DNA from: Acidobacteriota bacterium
GTDB lineage: Bacteria; Acidobacteriota; Blastocatellia; Chloracidobacteriales; Chloracidobacteriaceae
Reading direction: 5' to 3'
Length of the DNA: 64,000 nucleotides
NCBI GenBank assembly: GCA_016208495.1
Contig: JACQXX010000030.1
Coordinates: 41,114 to 105,113, forward strand
Part shown: one piece after another, positions 1-8,886 of the stretch
How the letters are laid out: the number at the start of each line of letters is the position of its first letter
How positions within the stretch are numbered: the stretch's first letter is position 1
Notes under the pieces: model-generated
The model's database searches: none
Seen by the model: the letters and a program-made list of their open reading frames with translations, nothing else
What the model was told of the DNA's origin: nothing
Program-made: the position numbers and the translations under genes

Positions 1-1
1 C

Positions 2-499
2 AATCCCGACTGGCCGCGCTTGTTTGATCTCGAAGCCGCCTTTCTGCGCAATTTTTTGCCGGAAGGGTCCCTTGGCCGCATTGAACATTTCGGCAGTACG
101 GCGGTTCCAGGGCTGGTTGCCAAACCGATTGTTGATTTGCTCGTTGAAGTCCGAAGCCTGACCGAAGCCCAGCAACTCATCGCTCCGGCGCTGGAGTCTC
201 AAGGCTACGACTACTTCTGGCGGATTGATGTTTCCCCACCCTATGCGTGGTTTATCAAGCGCAATCTGGAAGGCAAACGTACTCACCATCTCCATCTGGT
301 CGAAGCCGATTCGATCCTCTGGGAACGGCTTCTGTTTCGTGATTACCTGCGCGAAAATCCTGACATTGCCTGTCAATATGCCAGCCTCAAACGCCTTCTG
401 GCAGAACAATATCCAGCCGACCGGATTACTTACACAAAAGGCAAAACCGAATTTGTTATTAAGGCTACTGAACAGGCTAAAAGCTTTTATAATCAATAA
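2..499 (+). CDS. GrpB family protein (5' end outside window)
   Basis: The reading frame is open from base 2 and the first visible residues, NPDWPRLFDLEAAFL, already match the family start region, so the gene begins upstream of the window and the TTG at 20 is not the real start. The motif HFGSTAVPGLVAKPIVDLLVEV is the hallmark of the GrpB/UPF0157 family, a nucleotidyltransferase-fold group, and a later HHLHLVE stretch also fits. The exact substrate of the family is unsettled; some members are fused to dephospho-CoA kinase. No partner gene is visible because the upstream side is missing. The protein is cytosolic, with no signal peptide or membrane segment in the visible part. Confidence 0.85.
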   Translation, partial: NPDWPRLFDLEAAFLRNFLPEGSLGRIEHFGSTAVPGLVAKPIVDLLVEVRSLTEAQQLIAPALESQGYDYFWRIDVSPPYAWFIKRNLEGKRTHHLHLVEADSILWERLLFRDYLRENPDIACQYASLKRLLAEQYPADRITYTKGKTEFVIKATEQAKSFYNQ

Positions 500-811
500 A
501 TCGGCTTGATTGACTATGATGGTGAACTTTATTTCAGCCAATATCACGACCCAATCGAATAACAATTTTTAACTTCTTGATCAATTGCTTTTTGTTTCAG
601 GAAACAGTCAAGTCATTCCATTAAATAAATTTAGTGAATTACTGGCCACAAACCGGCCTGACCTGACCGCCAGGAATTTGGGTGACTGTACCCGGCGGTC
701 TTCAGTCCTGAACTCAAAACTTCAACCTGAAGAACGGGTGATTATTCGATTACCAGAGCTCAGCATCTGACCATTCACAAAGGGATCGATCAATGTGAAG
801 TCTCACCTTCC
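500..811. other. Intergenic region, no gene supported
   Basis: This AT-rich spacer of 312 bp separates two convergent genes. A 61-codon frame from a TTG at 585 has no ribosome binding site and no recognisable protein, and was rejected. No clear hairpin terminator was found. Confidence 0.5.
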
Positions 812-1195
812 CTAAACCGACCCAAAGGTAAACGACTTACTTTCCTCCCAGTCATAGGCATAAACAATAAAGTCAATATGCACGGTGTATTTCAACTTGA
901 GAACCAGGTCATTCCCTTTTCGTTCAATGGTGAACTCAGTTTCTTCAGGCATGCGGGCATCGTTTCGAATTTTGACAAATTCATCATTGATTTTTTGATC
1001 TTTATATCCACGTAAGGCAGCCACACTCGCCAGTTCCCCAACTTTGTTATTAAACTCAGTCGTGGTGTACCACACTGGAATAATTTTGAAGAGAACAAAC
1101 CCAACCACCCCAAGGACCAACATCGTCACATAAAACTGGCCTTTGCCCTCTCCTCGCTCTGAATACCGCCGTCTCATAAGTGCTGGAATGCGCAT
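812..1195 (-). CDS. Small membrane protein, DUF4845-like
   Basis: A 127-residue protein with a basic N-terminus (MRIPALMRRRYSERGEGKGQ), one hydrophobic segment at about residues 22-42 (FYVTMLVLGVVGFVLFKII), and a periplasmic alpha/beta-looking remainder. This layout, with a pilin-like short basic N-terminus and a single membrane anchor, resembles DUF4845 proteins, but I base this on general pattern and not on a diagnostic motif. The function is unknown. It stands alone, convergent with the GrpB gene and about 220 bp downstream of aroB in the same direction, so it probably has its own promoter between 1196 and 1415. Confidence 0.7.
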   Translation of the reverse strand: MRIPALMRRRYSERGEGKGQFYVTMLVLGVVGFVLFKIIPVWYTTTEFNNKVGELASVAALRGYKDQKINDEFVKIRNDARMPEETEFTIERKGNDLVLKLKYTVHIDFIVYAYDWEESKSFTFGSV

Positions 1196-1415
1196 GCCTA
1201 AACTCCTTCTTCAAATTGAAATTTCGAGGAAAATAATTCTTCTCGAAAAAGTCAGAATTCTATTCCTAAAACCTGAGCGCAGATTGTTGCTTTCAGATTT
1301 GTTCCTGGTTGATTTGAATGGGTTTTGTGAATGATGAACGAAAGTGGTGACTCGATCAAGAACTCAATATTGGCATAAGATCCAAAGGACTACCAGATGA
1401 AAATAGGCGCAGTCG

Positions 1416-2564
1416 TCAACCTGAAGCATTCCACTCACTTACTTTTCGTTGGACAGTCCTGAGGGTTGCCTTTAACACCGTGGCTTCTGGAGATGGAATC
1501 TCCACCACTTCACCAATGGTTGTCGGCACAATAAACCGAACGGTGCCTCCGCTTGATTTTTTATCGAGTTGAAGCGCTTGAAGAACCTCATCACCATCAA
1601 GCAGATCCAGCCCTGGCAGGTGACCCAAACCCAAAACAACATCCAGTACCCGATTGGCAGCCGACTCAGTACACATCCCCAGTTGGAGTGCCAGCTCAAA
1701 GACGGCAATCATGCCATATCCCACCGCTTCCCCATGACGGAACCACCGATACCGGGTCACGGCTTCAAACGCATGACCAAACGTATGCCCGAAGTTCAAA
1801 ATTCGCCGAAGCCCCCCTTCCCGCTCATCAGCCTCCACCACATCAGCTTTAATGCGGCAACATCGGGCAATAGCCTGACGCAAAAAAGCGGTATCCTCAG
1901 AACTCCAGGTACTGACTCGGCGGGTTGGAAACGGGAGAAAGTGCTCTAGCTCGGAAAAAAACGAGGCATCCCGAATCACACCATACTTCAGCGCCTCGCA
2001 CCACCCCGCGTTCCACTCACGCTTTGGGAGTGTTTGGAGCGTCGTTGGGTCAATCAGAACCAGTGCCGGTTGATGAAAGGCACCAATTAGATTCTTGCCT
2101 CGTGGATGATTGACCGCTGTTTTGCCGCCGACTGAACTATCAATCTGGGCCAGCAGCGTGGTTGGCATCTGAACATAGGGAACTCCACGCAGGTAGGTGG
2201 CGGCGATAAATCCCGTCATATCCCCGACTACGCCACCACCAAGGGCGAGCAACGAAGCTTCGCGTTCCACTTTCTGTTCAATCAGAAAGGACCAGATTCG
2301 GTTGGCAGTCTGAATCGTCTTAAAGCGTTCCCCATCTCCCATCAAAAAAACCAGGGTGCGAATTCCAGCTTGCTGCAGGCTGGCGTCCACGGTTGAACCA
2401 TACAACCTCCACACCTTTGGATTTGAAACAATCACCACCGTGCGGGCATACTTTCCAAGCCGGTCGTTGACTGCCTGACCAGCCTGGCGACATACATCGG
2501 CGGCAACCCAAACCGGATAAGATCGCTCTCCCAGGGCCACTTCAACAATTGTGGTTTCCGTCAT
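1416..2564 (-). CDS. aroB: 3-dehydroquinate synthase
   Basis: Converts DAHP to 3-dehydroquinate, the second step of the shikimate pathway, using NAD and a divalent metal in the cytosol. The sequence has the NAD-binding GGGVVGDMTGFIAATYLRG stretch, the PTTLLAQIDSSVGGKTAVNHPRGKNLIGAF core, and the metal-binding histidines in LNFGHTFGHAFE and RHGEAVGYGM. Length (382 residues) is normal. A TTG nine bases upstream could also serve as start, but the ATG at 2564 overlaps the stop of the preceding gene as ATGA, which indicates translational coupling and decides the start. It is the last gene of a three-gene minus-strand cluster with a glycosyltransferase and an inactive-looking peptidase homologue; why aroB sits with these is unclear. 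Confidence 0.97.
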   Translation of the reverse strand: MTETTIVEVALGERSYPVWVAADVCRQAGQAVNDRLGKYARTVVIVSNPKVWRLYGSTVDASLQQAGIRTLVFLMGDGERFKTIQTANRIWSFLIEQKVEREASLLALGGGVVGDMTGFIAATYLRGVPYVQMPTTLLAQIDSSVGGKTAVNHPRGKNLIGAFHQPALVLIDPTTLQTLPKREWNAGWCEALKYGVIRDASFFSELEHFLPFPTRRVSTWSSEDTAFLRQAIARCCRIKADVVEADEREGGLRRILNFGHTFGHAFEAVTRYRWFRHGEAVGYGMIAVFELALQLGMCTESAANRVLDVVLGLGHLPGLDLLDGDEVLQALQLDKKSSGGTVRFIVPTTIGEVVEIPSPEATVLKATLRTVQRKVSEWNASG

Positions 2565-4042
2565 CGGTTCCAATCCTCACTCAGGGCTTCAGCATTGAGA
2601 GCTCCAAGTCCAATTTGGGCAGCCAGTTCTTCAAGGGTGTAGCGATGCCCGGTATTCCATAAATCAATCACCAGGTCCCCTGCCCGGCGGGATCGCCACC
2701 AGTATCCGAACCGGGTTTTCACATAGTCTCTCAACTGCGCTTCAAAACAATAGGCTCGAACGGTCACCCCGGCTTCAAACCCGCGATTGAGTAAAAAGAG
2801 TGCCTCAGATGGGGTGTATTCGATCTGCATCAACTCTGAAAAACGTCTGGCGACCTGTTCGAGCGACGGGCGGGGTTCCCCAGGGGTGGTTTGAAAATAC
2901 CTGGCGGCACAGAGCAGGCAGGCAGCGGCTTCGCGGAGTTCCCACAGCTTTGCCCGGCGAACCGGGCTTAGAATGCGTTGGGGCAACGGCAGGTCCAGCA
3001 TTTCCCCTAACCATTGTTTTTCCAGCAATAATTGCCCAAAGAACGCCGCAAACCCCTGGCGAACAGAAGTGTCGGCACCATAGCGAAGCTCAATCGGCAA
3101 CTGGCGGGACGTCCACACTGCCTGTTGGGCCATTGCCGCCGTTTGAAAAAAGCGGACAAAGGCATTCCATCCACTGTCTGATTGAAACCCAACCCGAATG
3201 TCATCTGGAATCTGAACTCGGGCACAATAGAGTTGCAGTTGAGAAACGGCCTGAAACCGAAGCGCTGGTTGTTGCCAGGGCCGGACGCCAAACCCACGAA
3301 CCGTCGCCTCATAAGATCGCACCAGTTTTTCAGCCGGGAAGAATTCATTGAGCGCTCCGACGTGCCCCCAACTCACACAATCAGCCCGACGAAGAGAGAC
3401 AACTGAGCGGCACAACTCATTGGCCCAGAGGGAAAGCGCCTGATTCCATTGGTTTTCGGTCAAGTGCAGGAACGATTCGCAGAGACTTAGCAGTGATGAA
3501 AATTCACATCCGAATGCCTGAGCCTGGTCAACCTGTAGTTTTCCCCAACTCGAAACGCCCAGCCGCGCGGCGCCTTCATCGAGCCGAACAATGCGTTCCA
3601 CGTACAAATCAACCAGTGATGCCAGCGCATTTTCCCACTGTCGAGTCAGCGCTTCGGGATGGTGTCGAGGATGGAGTTGCGATAATTGGCGTTCAGCCTG
3701 AAAAAAACCAAGTGGTTCGCTTTTCCACTGCAACTGATACTTACTCGTGGCCCGGGCCAGTTCCAGACTCACTTCGCGAGCCTGCATTTCAACAAATTCG
3801 GTTTGGGCAAAAACAATCAATGTCTCAATCGCCCGCCGTGCCGATTCCCCTCGCGGTTTGGCAGCTTCGCGTTCTTTGGAAAGTGTATCGAGCCCCGAAT
3901 CAGTAAACAGGTCCTGAAATCGGCTAAATATGGATCCAGGCATTGGTTCAGTTGGGTTTATAGACCGCCACCCCTGGCACAGAGCCAGATTGAGGGCGGT
4001 CTGAAACGTCTGAAACTCAACTCGATACTCATCAAAATTCAT
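2561..4042 (-). CDS. M3-type metallopeptidase homologue lacking HExxH
   Basis: A 493-residue cytosolic protein with no signal peptide. Residues about 271-346 can be read against the catalytic region of M3-family peptidases: the stretch LYCARVQIPDD corresponds to the family's FCAPVRVPDE, and LPIELRYGADTSVRQGFAAF at 315-334 followed by a QWL at 343-345 corresponds to the family's LPFEYRYLGDNSVTEGFAFLF...WL. Between these blocks, where M3 enzymes have HEAGHxxHF, this protein has VRFFQTAAMAQQ (about 296-307), so both zinc histidines and the catalytic glutamate are absent. I infer a degenerate, non-hydrolytic member with a binding or scaffold role. It is coupled by ATGA to aroB and lies 3 bp after the glycosyltransferase gene, so the three are co-transcribed. 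The homology is my reading by eye and needs a profile search. Confidence 0.6.
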   Translation of the reverse strand: MNFDEYRVEFQTFQTALNLALCQGWRSINPTEPMPGSIFSRFQDLFTDSGLDTLSKEREAAKPRGESARRAIETLIVFAQTEFVEMQAREVSLELARATSKYQLQWKSEPLGFFQAERQLSQLHPRHHPEALTRQWENALASLVDLYVERIVRLDEGAARLGVSSWGKLQVDQAQAFGCEFSSLLSLCESFLHLTENQWNQALSLWANELCRSVVSLRRADCVSWGHVGALNEFFPAEKLVRSYEATVRGFGVRPWQQPALRFQAVSQLQLYCARVQIPDDIRVGFQSDSGWNAFVRFFQTAAMAQQAVWTSRQLPIELRYGADTSVRQGFAAFFGQLLLEKQWLGEMLDLPLPQRILSPVRRAKLWELREAAACLLCAARYFQTTPGEPRPSLEQVARRFSELMQIEYTPSEALFLLNRGFEAGVTVRAYCFEAQLRDYVKTRFGYWWRSRRAGDLVIDLWNTGHRYTLEELAAQIGLGALNAEALSEDWNR

Positions 4043-4045
4043 AGG

Positions 4046-5038
4046 TCAGTTCTGGCCGGATTGAAGCTCATTCACTAAATGCACCCACTCCTGTTGAAAG
4101 TACGCCTGATTGAATCGGGCAACCTGGGTATAGGCGGCAAGTCTGGTTTCCATCGGTGTTTGAAGCTGCGCCTGAATTTGGGTTGAAAGGCAGTTCCAAT
4201 CCAAAAACGGCTGCCGGGCCAGTTCAGCCAGTTGTTTCATCCCCGCAACCGGGTTCAAAAGAGTTGGGACATGCACCAAAATGGCTTCAGTCGCACACCG
4301 TCCCCACCCTTCCAGCACGGTTGATGGAAAAATCGCCACGTCACAGGCTCTGAGAAATTCGAGATACGCTGAATAGGAAAGGCTGGTGTTGGGCATCAGG
4401 GCATTCAATACAGCTTTGTTCCCAGTGGTCACAAAGTGGTATTGAGGGTGGTGGTCAATAAACTCCGTCAATTTTCGGACTTCAATATTGTGTTTGACAC
4501 GCCCGACATACACCACTGGCTTGTTTGGTGGAAAATTGAATTTTGTTTTGAGGTCGCTTTTGGGAAGCAGATTGATGGCGTCAATCAGGTTGACATCATA
4601 GGCATTGTAAATCACCCGTGATCGAATATGATGCTCAGCCAGAAACGTCTGCCAGTAGGGTGACACACACACCACTTCAAAACAGTCAGCCAGTGCCTTT
4701 AGCGTTTTCTCCCACAGCCAATCTTCCTGCCAGGTGCGAAGAATCGTTGGATCATAATGGTGCAGGATAAAAATGGCTCGCTGCCGCATGGTCTTGCGAA
4801 ACAACCAGAAGCTGAAATCGTCCCAGAGAAAGAAGGCATTTCGGTCAAACCAGGGAAGTGACCAGGCGGTCCGCCAGAGATGCTGTAATCGGCGATTGCG
4901 ACGCGGATCGCCTGTCCGTTTGTGGTCCACCAGCGTGTGGAGTGAAGCGTAGGGAGCAAGCGCCTCGTGAACCATCCGCAAATAGACTCTTCCACCCGTA
5001 ATCCCTTCAGGCTCAAGTAAATAAAGACGCTTTCCCAT
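4046..5038 (-). CDS. GT-B glycosyltransferase (GT4-like)
   Basis: A 330-residue cytosolic glycosyltransferase. The C-terminal half begins with KPVVYVGRVKHN (about 173-184), typical of the nucleotide-sugar domain of the GT4 family, and carries the EX7E motif as E243 and E251 in LEGWGRCATE. The N-terminal half starts with LYLLEPEGITGGRVYLRM, matching the glycine-rich acceptor-domain start. The family transfers a sugar from a nucleotide donor to lipid or polysaccharide acceptors; donor and acceptor cannot be told here. It is the first gene of the cluster with the M3-like protein (3 bp apart) and aroB. The start at ATG 5038 is supported by the family-typical beginning. Confidence 0.88.
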   Translation of the reverse strand: MGKRLYLLEPEGITGGRVYLRMVHEALAPYASLHTLVDHKRTGDPRRNRRLQHLWRTAWSLPWFDRNAFFLWDDFSFWLFRKTMRQRAIFILHHYDPTILRTWQEDWLWEKTLKALADCFEVVCVSPYWQTFLAEHHIRSRVIYNAYDVNLIDAINLLPKSDLKTKFNFPPNKPVVYVGRVKHNIEVRKLTEFIDHHPQYHFVTTGNKAVLNALMPNTSLSYSAYLEFLRACDVAIFPSTVLEGWGRCATEAILVHVPTLLNPVAGMKQLAELARQPFLDWNCLSTQIQAQLQTPMETRLAAYTQVARFNQAYFQQEWVHLVNELQSGQN

Positions 5039-5083
5039 AGTTTATCCAACTCAGGCAACCAGAAAAATCGCTATCCGCAATCG

Positions 5084-5905
5084 CTATCGTTTCTCAACTT
5101 GAATGCGCACAGTATAGCTGCCTGAGTTGTCGGCTAAGTCATTTTCATTGACACTCAGAAAGAGCTTTCCGCTGCGGGGGGCAGTAAATTCACGTGATTT
5201 TCCGATGAATAAAAATTCATCATTGTCATCACCAATCACCGCAATCAGTGCTCCGGTCGGACGGTCAGCCACGAGTTTTCCAGGGTCCTCGCTTTCAATC
5301 CCATCCGGAGAAGCTTCAAACCCTTTTCCAAGTTGAATGGTGCCATCCGCCGAAATTGTCACCCGGTCTCCTTTTTCGACATCAATTTTGGCGTAAGTCC
5401 AATCTTCTTTGGCCACAACGGTTGCAAACCCAATCACGGGTGGGACGGCTGGTCGTGGTGGTTCAGGATTGGTGGTTGGAGTGGTCGTACGATCAGATTC
5501 ACCAGTAACTGGCGGCTCAGTGGTTGTGGTGCCGGAGGTTGAAGCACCGGTTCCTGGGTCGGAAGGTTGGGTTGAAGTCGCTGAGGGACTGGTGTAGGTA
5601 TCGGTTCGGGTCGGTGACTTTTCTCCATAGGAACTACCAAACCCAGACGGTAACGGACGACCATCAAATTCAACGCTGTCAATGTCATCCAGGGCAATAA
5701 TCGCTCGTGACTCAGCCGAAGCCCCTTCATACACAATGACAAATTTTCGATCACTGTAGCTGACGATTTTTCCCGTAATGGCCTGGCCGTTTTTCATTCG
5801 GATCACATCTGCCCAGGTTGGAACAACCAGTACCAGCAAACAGAGGGCACTGCCTAAAACGGTCAAAAAACGTGAGGATTGACGAACGGATATCTTCTTC
5901 TGCAT
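5084..5905 (-). CDS. Secreted protein with LecA/PA-IL-like C-terminal domain
   Basis: A signal peptide (MQKKISVRQSSRFLTVLGS followed by a hydrophobic run ending in TWA) leads to an exported protein of about 273 residues. A short beta domain follows (VIRMKNGQAITGKIVSYSD), of the kind that repeats KxGxxxxGxI in secreted proteins of unknown role. Next is a linker of about 75 residues rich in S, T, P and G. The C-terminal 110 residues (YAKIDVEKGDRVTISADGTI, then FIGKSREFTAPRSGKLFLSV and NDLADNSGSYTVRIQV) resemble the galactophilic lectin LecA (PA-IL) fold, including the acidic N-D-D-N type calcium-binding end. A longer frame begins at 5929, but the ATG at 5905 starts directly on the signal peptide. 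Likely extracellular carbohydrate binding; the sugar is unknown. Confidence 0.72.
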   Translation of the reverse strand: MQKKISVRQSSRFLTVLGSALCLLVLVVPTWADVIRMKNGQAITGKIVSYSDRKFVIVYEGASAESRAIIALDDIDSVEFDGRPLPSGFGSSYGEKSPTRTDTYTSPSATSTQPSDPGTGASTSGTTTTEPPVTGESDRTTTPTTNPEPPRPAVPPVIGFATVVAKEDWTYAKIDVEKGDRVTISADGTIQLGKGFEASPDGIESEDPGKLVADRPTGALIAVIGDDNDEFLFIGKSREFTAPRSGKLFLSVNENDLADNSGSYTVRIQVEKR

Positions 5906-6102
5906 AAGTGGTGTGTACTTGCAACCCAATTGGGCTGCATGACTGCCTCCAGATGGATGAAATCAGCAATGTGTGGGACGTCTTTGAGCGCACCTCGTTG
6001 GCGGGTACAGCCATCAACACATTGATCGGTGTGGACTGCCAGACTACTTTTATCTTCCCCAAATTTCAACCTGTCACAGGTTTCAGTTTTGAGATCCAAG
6101 CC

Positions 6103-6603
6103 ATGAAAACCATTCATGTTGACCAAAAAACAGGTCTTCAACACGTTCGCTTCTCGGGGTTTATTGAACGCTTTCGGCTCGCCGGTATCCAGATTTGCGG
6201 TTTGGGATTGCTGGTGATCTTGTTTTTGGGGTCAACCGTCAGCGCCCAAACCGCCAGATCCAAACCCACGGCCTTCCCAACCCGAGAACTGGCTGAATTT
6301 CATAAAGCCCTTTCCCCACTGGTCAAGCAGGCATTGCCAAACAAGGATTTTGGCCGAATCCGCCGCAGTACCCCAGTCCTGAGCCGGTTGCGCACAAAGA
6401 TTCTGCAATCCCCACTCCCGCCAGTCCGAAGCGAAGAAGAACCGGGCATCCACGAATTGCTCAGTTTTCTTGATGAAGCCACCAGCGATCTGGTACGGGT
6501 GGTCAACGAACACGGTAGCAATGATGATGTCAAAGACGCCCTGCTCGCCATTGAGTTGGAATTTGAGGATCTGGTGGATGCGATAAACTCGGCGAAAGAG
6601 TAG
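6103..6603 (+). CDS. Exported protein of unknown function
   Basis: A 166-residue protein when started at the ATG at 6103; the open frame continues upstream to 5908 but that part overlaps the divergent lectin-like gene and has no protein-like character. Residues about 17-48 (RFSGFIERFRLAG then GLGLLVILFLGSTVSAQ) form a signal peptide with a cleavage site after SAQ or VSA. The mature part is mostly helical (RELAEFHKALSPLVKQAL, LLSFLDEATSDLVRVVNEHG, DALLAIELEFEDLVDAIN) and has no cysteine. I do not recognise the family. It is divergent from the lectin-like gene and shares its 200-bp promoter region. Confidence 0.6.
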   Translation: MKTIHVDQKTGLQHVRFSGFIERFRLAGIQICGLGLLVILFLGSTVSAQTARSKPTAFPTRELAEFHKALSPLVKQALPNKDFGRIRRSTPVLSRLRTKILQSPLPPVRSEEEPGIHELLSFLDEATSDLVRVVNEHGSNDDVKDALLAIELEFEDLVDAINSAKE

Positions 6604-6958
6604 GGGAGTTGGGGTGGAAAGAAAAAAGGACATAAAGGACGAAAAGGACATAAAGGACATAAAGTCAAAAACTTAGAAGCTCAAGCTCAGGAGGTTCACA
6701 CCATTTTGGAATGAACCCACCGTATTACGGCAAGGTTAAATTATTGAAAGAATTGGGTTTCTCTGACCCCTGACCCCGATACCCTGACCCCAAATTGGTA
6801 TCACATCATGCTTTCGTCTTTTATGTCCTTTTCGTCCTTTCGCTGTTTTCCCAGCCCCAAACACAAAAGGTGAAAGACCAGCACGTCTTTCACCTTTTCT
6901 AGCTGTTGAACCTTTCGAAAACCCCGAACCCCGAACCCCGAACCCGGAACCCCGAACC
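6604..6958. other. Repeat-filled intergenic region after two convergent genes
   Basis: The spacer holds, in order, a purine-rich array of GGACATAAA-type units (6626-6666), a 104-bp inverted-end element (6698-6801), a pyrimidine array of TATGTCCTTTTCGTCC type (about 6820-6842) that is complementary to the first array, a hairpin around 6865-6900 (GGTGAAAGACCAGCACG with CTTTCACC) and a heptamer array at 6919-6960 that runs into the nuoF stop. The opposite arrays could pair across the whole spacer. Confidence 0.7.
6698..6801. mobile_element. 104-bp inverted-end element, copy 1
   Basis: The element starts with ACACCATTTTGG and ends with CCAAATTGGTAT, imperfect 12-bp inverted ends. A second copy with the same length lies at 40701-40804, and the interior (GGAATGAA, GGCAAGG or GGAAAGG, TATTGAAA, CCCGATACCCT) is shared. 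It has no coding capacity, so it is MITE-like. Confidence 0.6.
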
Positions 6959-6960
6959 CT
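6919..6960. repeat. Heptamer array, unit CCCCGAA
   Basis: About six tandem copies of a 7-bp unit (CCCCGAA, with some CCCGGAA and CCCTAAT variants) end exactly at the nuoF stop codon. Related GGGTTCR/YGAACCC arrays occur at 16299, 18527, 23971, 24117, 49527 and 51797. Confidence 0.85.
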
Positions 6961-8230
6961 AATCAGCGGCCACGGTCTCAACTTTGCGAACCCGACGTTC
7001 GAAATCTTCACGGAATTTCTTCATGGCACTGGTGATTGGCCAGACGGCAGCTTCACCGAGCGGGCAATGCGAACGGCCTTCGATATTGGGACAAATCCGT
7101 TCGATGATCTTTAAATCTTCGGTTGTCCCATCGCCGCGTTTAATTTTCTTGAAGAGTTTCAAGAGCCAGTCGGTGCCTTCCCGGCACGGCGTACACCAGC
7201 CACAGGATTCGTGGTTATAGAAGTGAATCAGGTTAAACGTGGTTTCAAAGATGTCGGTGGTTTCATCCATCACAATCACGCCACCGGACCCAATCGAAGA
7301 ACCCGCTTTGACCATACCTTCATAGTCCAGCGTGGCGTCTTCGCATTCCTTGGCCGTCATAATGTACACCGACGAACCGCCAGGAATGATCGCTTTCAAT
7401 TTGCGTCCCCCCCGGATTCCGCCACAGTCTTCATTGATCAGCTTCATCAAGGGATAACCCATTGGAACTTCAAAGTTTCCGGGTTTGTTGACGTGCCCGC
7501 TGACCGAAAACATCTTGGTACCGCCTGATTTTTCAGTACCGAGGCCCCGATACCAGTCACCACCTTTCAGGATGATGTGCGGGACGGCGGTAAAGGTTTC
7601 GACGTTGTTGACAATTGTCGGGCAGCCATAGAGGCCAGCCACGGCTGGAAACGGCGGCTTGATGCGTGGGTGACCACGTAGACCTTCAAGTGAATTGAGC
7701 AGTGCGGTTTCTTCGCCGCAAATGTAGGCACCTGCCCCTGGGTGGACAAAAATATTGCACTCAAAGTCTGTTCCAAACAGGTTTTTGCCGAGATATCCGC
7801 GCTCGCGGGCTTCGGCAATCGCGGTTTCAAGAATTTTGATGAGATACCAGTATTCGCCGCGGATGTAGATGTAGGAGAGTTTGGCCCCAAGCGCAAAAGC
7901 CGCAATCGCCATTCCTTCAATCAGTTGATGGGGATCATATTCCATCAACGGGCGGTCTTTGCACGTCCCTGGTTCGCTCTCGTCGGCATTGCACACCACA
8001 TATTTGGGTTTGGGCGATTGGCGCGGCACAAAACTCCATTTGAGTCCGGTCGGGAAGCCAGCACCACCGCGTCCGCGCAAGACTGACTTTTTGACTTCAT
8101 CAATCACCTGATCCTGGGTCATCGTGGTGACGACTTTTTTGAGCGCCTGATAGCCTTCAGTCGCCAGGTAGGTATCAATGCTTTGAGAATTTGGCATCCC
8201 AAATCGTTTGGTAAGCAGCTTCATTTCCAT
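6959..8230 (-). CDS. nuoF: NADH-quinone oxidoreductase subunit F
   Basis: The 51-kDa subunit of complex I, which binds NADH and FMN and carries cluster N3. The NADH/FMN site is seen in LRGRGGAGFPTGLKW, KYVVCNADESEPGTCKDR and GAGAYICGEETALLNSLEG; the N3 cluster ligands lie in ESCGWCTPCREG with a fourth cysteine in SHCPLGEAA. The frame is open to 8308, but the ATG at 8230 is preceded by TTGAGGCAATC, a good Shine-Dalgarno, and gives a normal 423 residues (MEMKLLTKRFG). It is the last gene of nuoABCDEF; nuoG and the membrane subunits H, I and J to N are not in the window. A heptamer array follows directly at the stop. Confidence 0.97.
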   Translation of the reverse strand: MEMKLLTKRFGMPNSQSIDTYLATEGYQALKKVVTTMTQDQVIDEVKKSVLRGRGGAGFPTGLKWSFVPRQSPKPKYVVCNADESEPGTCKDRPLMEYDPHQLIEGMAIAAFALGAKLSYIYIRGEYWYLIKILETAIAEARERGYLGKNLFGTDFECNIFVHPGAGAYICGEETALLNSLEGLRGHPRIKPPFPAVAGLYGCPTIVNNVETFTAVPHIILKGGDWYRGLGTEKSGGTKMFSVSGHVNKPGNFEVPMGYPLMKLINEDCGGIRGGRKLKAIIPGGSSVYIMTAKECEDATLDYEGMVKAGSSIGSGGVIVMDETTDIFETTFNLIHFYNHESCGWCTPCREGTDWLLKLFKKIKRGDGTTEDLKIIERICPNIEGRSHCPLGEAAVWPITSAMKKFREDFERRVRKVETVAAD

Positions 8231-8349
8231 GATTGCCTCAAATAGTATCGTTTGCCCTGAACACCAGCTTTCCTTGCCACAAACAGCGCCTGGCATCCGG
8301 CAGGTCATTTGCCCAGAACACGACGAAAAGTCTGAATGAATTCAATTCC

Positions 8350-8814
8350 TTACGGGAGCGAGTCCAAAATCTGGTCGATTTTTTCCGGCGTCAGATTTTC
8401 ATGGTAATCAAAGTTGATTTGGAACATCGGTGCCGTACAGCACGAGCCCAAACACTCGACTTCGCTCAACCGGAACCGTCCGTCTTCGGTGCGCTGCCCA
8501 GGCTTGATTCCCAATCGCTTGACCAGATGGGCGGTGATATCTTCGGCACCGCACAAATAACAACTGATTGTCCGGCATACCTGAATATGATATTTACCAA
8601 TTGGCTCAGTAAAATACATCGTGTAGAAGGTTAACACTTCATACACGTCGTTCATTTCAACTCCGAGCTTTTTGGCGACAAATCGCATGCCATCCTTACT
8701 AATCTGGTTTTCTTCATTCTGAACCAGATGCAGCAAGGGCAGAATAGCAGAGCGTTTGACAGGGTACCGCGCAATGATTTCGTCGGCTTTTTTGTTGATT
8801 TGTTCGCTAAACAT
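8350..8814 (-). CDS. nuoE: NADH-quinone oxidoreductase subunit E
   Basis: The 24-kDa subunit of complex I, 154 residues, with the thioredoxin-like domain and the [2Fe-2S] cluster N1a. The four ligands are seen as two in VCRTISCYLCGA (CxxxxC type) and two in VECLGSCCTAP. The N-terminal helical region (MFSEQINKKADEIIARYP) is typical. It lies 119 bp upstream of nuoF and 173 bp downstream of nuoD; the larger spacer contains an inverted heptamer hairpin. The ATG at 8814 fits the family start. Confidence 0.97.
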   Translation of the reverse strand: MFSEQINKKADEIIARYPVKRSAILPLLHLVQNEENQISKDGMRFVAKKLGVEMNDVYEVLTFYTMYFTEPIGKYHIQVCRTISCYLCGAEDITAHLVKRLGIKPGQRTEDGRFRLSEVECLGSCCTAPMFQINFDYHENLTPEKIDQILDSLP

Positions 8815-8886
8815 AGTGATCTCAGCGGGGAATGAGAGGGATAAGAAGTGGTGATAAACCCTGAGTTTCAGATGAAGAAATCAATG

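Noticed and set aside
585..770. 61-codon frame on the plus strand
   Set aside because: TTG start without a ribosome binding site, no protein-like pattern, AT-rich spacer.
1925..2113. Short frames inside aroB and other conserved genes
   Set aside because: They overlap strongly supported genes and show no independent signals.
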